A stretch of DNA of 37,274 bases from contig JAHBTM010000018.1 in assembly GCA_019638635.1 (NCBI GenBank), forward strand, positions 1 to 37,274, read 5' to 3'. Positions 16,628 to 24,500 of this stretch are shown in pieces (position 1 is the first letter of the stretch; the number at the start of each line of letters is the position of its first letter). Position numbers and translations under genes: made by a program. Source of the stretch: Ferruginibacter sp. GTDB lineage: Bacteria; Bacteroidota; Bacteroidia; Chitinophagales; Chitinophagaceae. A model generated the notes under the pieces. The model was not told where the DNA came from. It was given only the letters and a program-made list of their open reading frames with translations, and did not search any database.

Positions 16628-17836
16628 TCAATTTCGTATAATCGTAACCGTTTGGCCTGTACGGCCTGTCCATTTCAGATAATAAACCCCTGCGGGACAG
16701 GCTGTTAGATCCATATCCAATCGTTGCACATTGGGTTGCAGTTGAATGGTTCGCATCAGGGTGCCACGTGCATCAACCAATCGCAATACTGCGGGCCGGT
16801 CAAACTCCGGAAAAATCACACTGGTATTATGTTGCACGGGATTGGGATACACTTTTATATTTTGCAGATTTGTACCGGTAAAACGAACCGACACTACAGA
16901 AGAAGTAAACTGCAATATCTCATGATTGTACACTTTCAAACGATAGAAATTGTTTCCGTAATCCGGGGCGTAATCAATAAAAGAACCCACACCATTTGAC
17001 TGCGTATATCCGTTACCGATAGACTCAAAAACGCCATTCAAATTTTGCTTTTCTACTTCTAGCCTTTCTGTACCATCGGGTTGCTGAAGTCTCCAGTTCA
17101 GTTGTACACCCTCTCGTAGTGCATGTCCCTCCCACCCGGTTAATCCCGTAGCAACGGGTGCCATAAAAATATCTTTCATAACCACCACATTTTTTAACTG
17201 GGTATGACCCAAAGGATTGAGGTGAACCAAATCGCCCAGGGCATATTCGGGTTTCATAAAGAGCGTAGCTTCATTCACCAGTGGCGTCCAGAAATCCATG
17301 GCAAACACCCCAAACCTAGCCATGGTTGAGTCTCTGATTTCTTTCAACTTCTGCCGGTCTACCAAATTGAAATAATCATCGCGGGGTTGAGTTGTAGAAA
17401 TAAATACGTGGATGCCCAACGCATTGGCATAGTCTTTCATTGTTTGCAGGCAAAACATGATCTCGCTCGTGGTTAAGAACGTGTAGTTATTCGACGGGAA
17501 GTTGATGAGAATCACATCCGGATTAAAGCTAACGGCACGGGTTATGTTAAACTGTGGATCGGGTGGGTACCTGCCCGCAGGTGGCACATAACCGGTGGGC
17601 ATTCCAATGTAGCAGTCGATTCCGGGTGTTCCAATGTTGTACAGTGTATCCAACACACCCAAGGCTTTGTAATGAGCAGACACTTTAGGCGCCCAGGCAC
17701 TATCCCGTGGAATGGATGTGCCAGGAAAATATCCATATGCTGAAGAAGAGCCCATCACTACAACCTTCTTTAACTGGCCCTGCACCGCGCCTAGCATGCA
17801 CAGCCAACAGCCTATCACTGTTATCCAATTTTTCAT
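16628..17836 (-). CDS. Secreted SGNH/GDSL-type hydrolase with T9SS sorting domain
   Basis: The 402-residue protein has a signal peptide (MKNWITVIGCWLCMLGAVQGQ) and an SGNH fold. Block I is VVMGSSSAYG, where Ser31 replaces into a GSSxxxG rather than the usual GDSxxxG. Block III is represented by NFPSNNYT and block V by DLVHLNPLGH, giving the Asp-His pair. A beta-rich linker follows, then a type A T9SS sorting domain (VYPNPVQHNTSVIF to CPAGVYYLKWTG), so it is exported through the outer membrane and anchored or released. Such enzymes commonly de-esterify carbohydrates. Its stop abuts the stop of the convergent acyltransferase gene with no spacer. A weak TACCTTTA at 17888-17895 may be its -7 element. 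Confidence 0.85.
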   Translation of the reverse strand: MKNWITVIGCWLCMLGAVQGQLKKVVVMGSSSAYGYFPGTSIPRDSAWAPKVSAHYKALGVLDTLYNIGTPGIDCYIGMPTGYVPPAGRYPPDPQFNITRAVSFNPDVILINFPSNNYTFLTTSEIMFCLQTMKDYANALGIHVFISTTQPRDDYFNLVDRQKLKEIRDSTMARFGVFAMDFWTPLVNEATLFMKPEYALGDLVHLNPLGHTQLKNVVVMKDIFMAPVATGLTGWEGHALREGVQLNWRLQQPDGTERLEVEKQNLNGVFESIGNGYTQSNGVGSFIDYAPDYGNNFYRLKVYNHEILQFTSSVVSVRFTGTNLQNIKVYPNPVQHNTSVIFPEFDRPAVLRLVDARGTLMRTIQLQPNVQRLDMDLTACPAGVYYLKWTGRTGQTVTIIRN

Positions 17837-18243
17837 AAAAAAATTTTTAGAAGGTGTTGTTCCGAAAGGCTTCCAAAGGATGGTGGTTAAAGGTAAGAAA
17901 AAGGTTCGGATGCCGGGATGATCTAAAGCAGTAAAAAGGTTTATTCAGCACAGTGGATGGCGATTATTTTCATACTGTGCGAACCGTCTCCCCTTAGATT
18001 GTTAACAATGATGTATTGGATTGAAAACGAATATCATTACCATCCATCGGATACATTGGATTCAAAATAATATTTTAGAGGTGTCTCCAAAGTCAACTAT
18101 ACAAAACCATCCCCATTAACCTTAAAAACAACCACATTGCTTCAGAATATCCTTAATATTTAATTGTTTATGCCTGAATGCTTTTAAAAAAGCGATGGAT
18201 TATCTATTTTAGCGACCAAATCATTAAACCAGTCTGCAAAAAG
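17837..18243. other. 407-base intergenic region between divergent genes
   Basis: It carries a possible minus-strand -7 element (TACCTTTA, 17888-17895), an inverted repeat GCACAGT/ACTGTGC (17948-17954 and 17974-17980, 19-base loop), an imperfect direct repeat ATTGGATTsAAAA about 41 bases apart near 18014 and 18055, and two copies of TATTTTAG (18071-18078 and 18205-18212). The second copy is placed suitably ahead of the methyltransferase start at 18244. I see no convincing gene. Confidence 0.5.
18205..18212 (+). promoter_or_regulatory. Possible -7 element (TATTTTAG) of the methyltransferase-GT-C-UbiA-HAD unit
   Basis: One mismatch from TAnnTTTG, with TTTT 18 bases upstream and the chosen ATG 31 bases downstream. 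The same octamer followed by GC occurs ahead of the acyltransferase gene at 15425. It lies inside the rejected N-terminal extension of the methyltransferase frame. Confidence 0.35.
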
Positions 18244-18894
18244 ATGGATACCATTACAAACCCGGCGATCGTACAGTTTCTGAAGGAGCATTTTCCCGGG
18301 ACCGGTTTTGTAGACGGTTTGAAGATTAAATACCGTTCTTATATCTGTCCGTTTATATCCCTTTTGTCGTTCATTCGGCCGGGTGACCGTGTGGGAGATA
18401 TCGGTTGCGGATCAGGCCAGTTTTTGTTGCTGGCGTCGCATTTTGCCCGGCCTTCTTCGGTTTATGGCATTGAAATCAGTGAACGTTTGATACAAAACGC
18501 AAACGCCCTATTTGCCCGTCAACCTTTCAAATCATACGTTTTTGAAACATACGACGGAAATCATTTACCTGAAAAGCTAGGAGAAATGGACATTATCTTT
18601 TTGATAGATGTATTACACCATGTACCCCGGAAGCAGCAGGAACGTTTTATTGAGCACATTTGTGCTGTCATGAAGCCCGGTGCCCGTTTTGTTTTAAAAG
18701 ATATCGACCGATCCAGTCCGCTCGTTGTATTCAATAAAATGCACGACCTCATTTTTGCAGGGGAAGTGGGCAATGAAATATCCATGAAAAAAGCCGCGAA
18801 CCTGTTGCGTACCCATGGTATGCACCTTATTGAAGAACACAAACGAACCATGTATGTTTACCCGCACTACACCTATGTTGCACAAAAGCCATAA
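18244..18894 (+). CDS. Class I SAM-dependent methyltransferase
   Basis: From the ATG at 18244 the protein has 216 residues. Motif I is VGDIGCGSGQF (about 50-60), followed by an acidic strand end (VYGIEIS), a DVLHHVP motif IV-like block and a MKPGARFVLKD strand, all typical of methyltransferase families 11/23/25. No substrate-specific feature is visible. The open frame starts earlier at 18178, but the extra text (MLLKKRWIIYF) overlaps the promoter-like octamer and is unlike the family. The last 20 bases overlap the next gene, marking this as the first member of a four-gene unit with a GT-C-like protein, a UbiA prenyltransferase and a phosphatase, so a lipid-linked sugar or its product is a plausible target (inference). 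Confidence 0.85.
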   Translation: MDTITNPAIVQFLKEHFPGTGFVDGLKIKYRSYICPFISLLSFIRPGDRVGDIGCGSGQFLLLASHFARPSSVYGIEISERLIQNANALFARQPFKSYVFETYDGNHLPEKLGEMDIIFLIDVLHHVPRKQQERFIEHICAVMKPGARFVLKDIDRSSPLVVFNKMHDLIFAGEVGNEISMKKAANLLRTHGMHLIEEHKRTMYVYPHYTYVAQKP

Positions 18895-20017
18895 GCCGGC
18901 TACCTGGTTTCTGGTATTGGTATTTGCTATTTTATCGGTGTATCCCATTTACCGGAATTTTTATTATAGCAACGGACTCAAAACCTATGAGCGCCATATT
19001 GCCTTACTGGAAGGCCGTTCAGAGTTTTACAATCCCTGGCAATACCGTATACTGTCGCCCTATCTGGTGGAAGGTGTGATGTGGATCTATAACCACACCA
19101 TAGATAAAGTGTATCCTATTGAGCAAAAGTTGCAATTCAATATTGAAAGCACCTCAGGCACCAATGAAGAAACGGCACAATTTGTGGAACTCATGCGTAC
19201 ACCCGGAGCCATGAAGTACATGGTGGTGTTCATTCTGTTCCGGTTCATGCAGCACTTTCTGATATTCTATCTGGTGTGGCGGCTTTGGCAGATGTATGTA
19301 CACAACCGGTGGCTCATCCTCACAGGAATCTGCTTTCTTGCATTGGCATTTGGCAATGCTGTGAATGCGGCAGATTTATCGTTTAATACCTATACAGACA
19401 TATCACTGTATCTGATTGCGGCGCTCATCATCCTTAAAAAAAGAAATCCGCTTTGGCTACTACCCGTTACCGTTATGGCTGCTTTCAACCGCGAAACAGG
19501 TATGCTGATACCGGCGCTTTACTTTATCACGAATACCCGGTTTACTGATTTTAAGTTATCGAATCCCTTCAAGACCATCGGTTTCCCCAAGTTACCGGTA
19601 TGGTTACTAACCGCTGCCCTGTATGTTATTTTTCTTTCTATCTTTTTTGCGTTGAGAATGCATTTCGGATACCGCGAGCAACAAACCTGGAAAGTGGAAG
19701 CAGGACTTCCGATGTTGCAATTGAATTTGTTGAGTGCCGTTGGTATGAAAGCCTATCTGGAACTGATAGGAACATTTGCGGTTATTCCGTTGATAATACT
19801 ATACACTTTTAAAAGATACCCGCACCAGCTGAAAGTGTGGTTTCTTTTCATGGTACCTTTATGGTTTGCTGTACACTTTGTATCGGTAGTAGCTTACCAA
19901 ACCAGATTATTCATGGTGCCGATGATTCTGATAATGATGCCTATGTTATTATGGCTTATAGAGCAAAGTATTCGTGCCGAAGCATTGACTCCATCACCTC
20001 AAACTGAAATTACATGA
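18875..20017 (+). CDS. Polytopic membrane protein of unknown function, GT-C-like
   Basis: From the ATG at 18875 the protein has 380 residues and about ten hydrophobic segments. After the first membrane helix comes a long extracytoplasmic-type loop (about 35-115) with FYNPWQYRILSPYLVEG. Later come FNTYTDISLYLIAALII and AAFNRETGMLIPALY. A first outside loop, a WxYR-type motif and an NRET-like motif before a membrane helix recall uncharacterised GT-C-fold integral membrane glycosyltransferases that use polyprenyl-phosphate sugars; I cannot prove homology by eye. It overlaps the upstream methyltransferase by 20 bases and the downstream UbiA gene by 4 (ATGA), so co-translation is likely. An upstream frame to 18815 is ignored because it lies inside the methyltransferase gene. 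Confidence 0.6.
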   Translation: MLHKSHKPATWFLVLVFAILSVYPIYRNFYYSNGLKTYERHIALLEGRSEFYNPWQYRILSPYLVEGVMWIYNHTIDKVYPIEQKLQFNIESTSGTNEETAQFVELMRTPGAMKYMVVFILFRFMQHFLIFYLVWRLWQMYVHNRWLILTGICFLALAFGNAVNAADLSFNTYTDISLYLIAALIILKKRNPLWLLPVTVMAAFNRETGMLIPALYFITNTRFTDFKLSNPFKTIGFPKLPVWLLTAALYVIFLSIFFALRMHFGYREQQTWKVEAGLPMLQLNLLSAVGMKAYLELIGTFAVIPLIILYTFKRYPHQLKVWFLFMVPLWFAVHFVSVVAYQTRLFMVPMILIMMPMLLWLIEQSIRAEALTPSPQTEIT

Positions 20018-20901
20018 AATCATATATCCGATTGATACGCCCGAAAGACTGGGCCAAGAATATGTTTATGTTCATTCCTGTTTTCTTTGCAGGAGAATTA
20101 TTTAACAATGAAGTTATTGCTAAACTGATATTAGGTTTTTTCTGTTTCAGTTTTGTGGCCAGCAGTATTTATATCATCAATGATTACAGGGATATTGAAG
20201 ACGACCGTAAACATCCGGTGAAAAAAGATCGCCCGTTGGCTTCCGGGGCAGTTTCTAAATCTGCCGCCATTGCTATCTGCATACTGTTGTTGATACTTGG
20301 TTTTACAGGTGCATGGTTTATCCGCGACAAATTCATGTTTGTACTCGGAATTTATTTCATCTTGAATCTGGGTTATTCTTTCGGATTGAAAAATATTTCC
20401 ATAGTCGATATTTTCATTATTGCTACAGGTTTTGTGCTGCGTGTGAAAGGCGGCGCCGTGATTGCTGAAATTGGTTTAAGTGAATGGCTGACTATTATGG
20501 TGTTTCTCCTCGCGCTTTTCATGGCAATGGCAAAAAGAAGGGATGATGTTTTACTGAAAATATCTTCAGGTATGGATATGCGTAAGGCTGTAAAAGGATA
20601 TAATCTTGAATTCATCAATAACGCCCTTTCGCTGATTTGTGCAGTTACCATTGTTTCTTATTTCATGTATACTATGTCGGATGAAATTCAGGAACGCTTA
20701 GGTACACACCGCTTATATTACACCTGCTTGTTTGTTCTGGCAGGCATTTTCCGCTACCTGCAACTCATATTCGTACAACAGGATTCACAATCTCCAACAA
20801 AGATTTTGTATAAAGACCGATTTATTCAACTGTCTATCCTTTGCTGGATCATCAGTTTCTACCTGATTCTTTACGTAAAAGATTTTACCATTTTTAAATA
20901 A
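20014..20901 (+). CDS. UbiA-family prenyltransferase, decaprenyl-phosphate phosphoribosyltransferase-like
   Basis: The 295-residue polytopic protein shows the UbiA aspartate motif NDYRDIEDDRKHP (about 56-68) followed by KKDRPLASG, the form seen in 5-phosphoribosyl-1-diphosphate:decaprenyl-phosphate transferases (Mycobacterium Rv3806c type), and the second-half block YSFGLKNISIVDIF with GFVLRVKGGAV and AMAKRRDD. Enzymes of this subgroup transfer 5-phosphoribose from PRPP to a polyprenyl phosphate, the first step to lipid-linked ribose or arabinose donors. The HAD phosphatase immediately downstream (7-base gap) could remove the 5-phosphate. The final substrate in Bacteroidota is not known to me. 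Other UbiA activities cannot be excluded, but the RPLASG/KRR text favours this one. Confidence 0.82.
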   Translation: MKSYIRLIRPKDWAKNMFMFIPVFFAGELFNNEVIAKLILGFFCFSFVASSIYIINDYRDIEDDRKHPVKKDRPLASGAVSKSAAIAICILLLILGFTGAWFIRDKFMFVLGIYFILNLGYSFGLKNISIVDIFIIATGFVLRVKGGAVIAEIGLSEWLTIMVFLLALFMAMAKRRDDVLLKISSGMDMRKAVKGYNLEFINNALSLICAVTIVSYFMYTMSDEIQERLGTHRLYYTCLFVLAGIFRYLQLIFVQQDSQSPTKILYKDRFIQLSILCWIISFYLILYVKDFTIFK

Positions 20902-20908
20902 CAACCTG

Positions 20909-21508
20909 TTGGCCGGATCAATTGCATTTTTTGATTTCGATGGAACCATCACCCGCAAAGACACTATGCTGGAACTGGCTTTATTCCACAAGGGGCAAGC
21001 GGGTTACCTCGCTGGAATGCTGGCCATATCACCATGGATGGTAGCATTTAAAGCCGGATTAACATCTGCTACGGTGGCAAAGGAAAAGCTGCTTTCGCAT
21101 TTTTTCGGGAATATGGCACTGGAAGATTTTAATCGTTTATGTTATCGTTTCTCGAAAGAAAAATTACCCTCACTCATCAGGCCCGATGCCTTGCAGGCCA
21201 TCCGTAAACATCAACAATTGCAGCATACCGTAGTAGTGGTTAGTGCTTCCGCCGAGCACTGGATACAATATTGGTGCAGAGAACAGCATCTTCAATATCT
21301 CGCTACACAACTGGAAGTTAATGCACAGCAACGCATTACAGGTAAATTATCCGGTCACAATTGCAATGGTATAGAAAAAGTAAACCGGATCAACGCAATG
21401 TTTGACCCGGCTTCTTATGATGAGATTTATGCTTATGGTGATACGAGCGGTGATAAACCTATGCTCTCGTTAGCCACCCATCCTTTTTACAGGAAGTTCA
21501 TTCAGTAA
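20909..21508 (+). CDS. HAD-IB family phosphatase with a non-ATG start
   Basis: The 199-residue protein has all HAD motifs: DFDGT with nucleophile Asp9 and Asp11 (motif I), VVVSASAEHW (motif II Ser), a lysine in GIEKVNRI (motif III) and YGDTSGDKPML (motif IV). The helical cap inserted after motif I makes it subclass IB, the group of phosphoserine phosphatase. No ATG lies upstream of the nucleophile: the first is codon 20, which would delete motif I. The start must therefore be TTG at 20909 (or CTG at 20906). It is 7 bases after the UbiA stop, so coupling may drive its translation. It may dephosphorylate the UbiA product (inference). Its TAA abuts the stop of the giant PKD gene. Confidence 0.85.
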   Translation: MAGSIAFFDFDGTITRKDTMLELALFHKGQAGYLAGMLAISPWMVAFKAGLTSATVAKEKLLSHFFGNMALEDFNRLCYRFSKEKLPSLIRPDALQAIRKHQQLQHTVVVVSASAEHWIQYWCREQHLQYLATQLEVNAQQRITGKLSGHNCNGIEKVNRINAMFDPASYDEIYAYGDTSGDKPMLSLATHPFYRKFIQ

Positions 21509-24500
21509 TTATTGTTTAATCATTCTAACAACCACCGGTGGTTTATCCTGAGATACCATCTGAACGATGTATGATCCCGGAGTTAGCGTAGATACATCCA
21601 ACTGATTGATGTTCACGTTTTGAGTTAACAGCAGGTATTTTTGTGCCCGTCTGTTACCCTGAATATCAAACACGGTGATTTTAACCCTTCTGTTCACTTC
21701 TGAAGTGCGGATGTTAACTGTTAAGCGCTCACCCACAGGATTCGGGAAGATTGTTAACTCATCCAGTGCATCGCCCTGAGTTGTTCCACCTCTGGTTGAA
21801 CCTACATTCAAGGTCATGGTGTCTTTGTGGAAGGCTTCCAGGTTATCCCACACAATCAGCTCTAACTGATACACACCTTGCTGCAGGTTGCTTACCTGAA
21901 CAGTTGGAGTGTATTGGTTGGTAAGTGTTGGAATCATTGGACCTGCCACTACTGACCACTGATAACGTATGATATATCCGTCAACGTCTGTTCCGGTACC
22001 TGAAAGAGAAATTGCATTATCCGGCAGGTAAATGGTTGCATCCATTCCGGCATTCGCAACCGGTGGAATATTGGCAGCGCCATCTTCAACGGTGATACGT
22101 ATGGTATCTCTACCGGTAGCCCCAGAGTTATCGGTAACGACCAACTGATAGAAGTAAATACCTTCCAACAAATCAGTCACTGCCGTTTGTGCCGCATCCG
22201 GAGTAGAGATTTGTCCTCCGGCAGGACCCGTAATCTTAATCCAGCGGTAAGCCGTGATGGTTCCATCAGGATCTGTACCACTACCGGTTAGGGTTGTACT
22301 ATTATTAGGCAACACCACAACTATATCGTTTCCTGCATTTGCAGTTGGGGCAGTGTTCGCAGGCTGAGGCAGTACCGTTACCTGCATAGTATCTCTCGTT
22401 ACGGCTCCGTCGTTGTCGGTCACTGCCAGTTCAAAACGATACACCCCCTCTACCATGTTGTTTACCGGAGTAACAGATGATACACTGTTTACGATGGTGG
22501 CTATACCACCTGCAATCTTGGTCCATTTGAAAGATGCAACCGTTCCGTCGCTATCGTTTCCGATACCATTTAATGTTACAAAGTTTGTAGGTAGGGTAAT
22601 CACCTGATCCGCTCCGGCATCAGCTGAAGGGGCCGAATTCGGACGAGGTAATACAATCACCTGAACAATATCCGTAGCGGTAGCCCCGCTGTTATCCGTT
22701 ACTGTTAGTTCGAAGCGATACGTACCTTCTGTCAGGTTGTTCACTGCAGTACTAGCTGCATTGCTGTTCACAATCGTGGCTGTACCACCCAGTGTTTTTC
22801 TCCAACTATATGATGCAATCGTTCCATCCGGATCAGTTCCGCTACCATTTAAAGTAGCACTGTTTACCGGAAGTGTGATAGTAATATCTGCACCGGCATT
22901 GGCGGAGGGTGCCTGATTCGGTGCCGGTAATACGGTTACCTGTACAATATCTGTAGCGGTAGCTCCGCTGTTATCCGTTACTGTTAGTTCGAAGCGATAC
23001 ACACCTTCTGTCAGGTTGTTTACTGCTGTGCTGGCTGCATTGCTGTTCACAATCGTGGCTGTTCCACCCAGTGTTTTTCTCCAGCTATATGATGCAATCG
23101 TTCCATCCGGATCGGTACCGCTACCATTTAAAGTAGCACTGTTTACCGGAAGTGTGATGGTAATATCTGCACCGGCATTGGCGGAGGGTGCCTGATTGGC
23201 TCCCGGGTTCACCGTAACCTGTACGGTATCTCTCCCGGTGGATCCGCTGTTATCCGTTACCGTAAGTTCGAAAGTATAAGTGCCTTGTACCAATCCACTG
23301 ATAACAGTGGAAGCTGCGTTCGGACTGGCGATGGTTGCCGTTCCGCCGGTAATTTTTCTCCAGCTGTAAGAAGCAATTGTACCATCCGAATCTGTACCAC
23401 TGCCATTTAAGGTAGCGCTATTCACCGGTAAGGTGATGGAGATATTCGCTCCGGCATTGGCGGTGGGTGCCTGATTGGTTGGAGCGCCACTTAATGACTG
23501 GCGTGCCATCCACTCATAAATATTCTGATTGATTCCTTCAATTATATTTCTTTCAGGTGCTGCAGATTTTCCGTAAAACTTGTCCCAACAGCAGTGTCCG
23601 CCTCCGCCATAGTTGGTTGACTTATAAATTGCTGAACCGGCGCGTACTGAGTTCATGTAATTGGTCATGTTTACCAGATCACGGAAGTCTTGCGTTTGTT
23701 CAAAAGCTAGATATCTTCCTGAACGGGCGAAATGCGCCATGGGTTCGTAATTAGAATAAGGTTGCACCCCTTGCACATTCACCACGGTAGCCACCTGAGG
23801 AGCATAATACAAGTTGGTAGCCCCTACCGGGTCGGCCGATACATACATAGATGCCATCCAGGCGCCATGTGACAGGCCGGTGAGGTGCATGCGATATGGA
23901 TCAATTCTATACAACGATTTCAATATTTGAATACGTGAGTCGGTTGCAGATGCCGATGGAAATGAGGCGGGTGGCTGCAGAGAGATAACGATGAATTTTA
24001 CAGTATCACCATCTACAAATACATTTCCGTTCCATCCACCATTAATCAGGTATGCTGTAGGGCCATTCGATTTTAATGCGTTGATGTTGGTACCTACTTC
24101 ACCCAAACCAGGAAAAAATATGATGGTAGGATATGTTCGCAGGTTGAGGTGATAATCATTAGGCAGGTGGATGACCGCATTCCATCCATTGATGGTGGTG
24201 TCGAATCGTGCCCTTGGGGCTGAAGGTGCAATCACATCTACCTGCATGGTATCTGTATCCACAAAACCGCCGGTATTCGTAACCGTTAGTTCAAAACGAT
24301 ACGTGCCCTGAACCAGACCCGTAACCTGTGTAGTGGCTGTATTGGGCGTAGCGATAGTAGCTGATCCGCCGGTAATTTTTCTCCAGCTGTACGATGCAAT
24401 ACCTACGGCATCCGAACCGGTACCACTAAGTGTAACACTGCTGGCCGGTGTAATAATCGTTTGGTCTGCACCCGCATTGGCTGTTGGAACCACAGCGGCA

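Noticed and set aside
18008..18070. A 20-codon frame (MMYWIENEYHYHPSD...) in the spacer upstream of the methyltransferase
   Set aside because: Very short, not adjacent to another gene, with no promoter spacing and an unremarkable composition; it overlaps the direct repeats.
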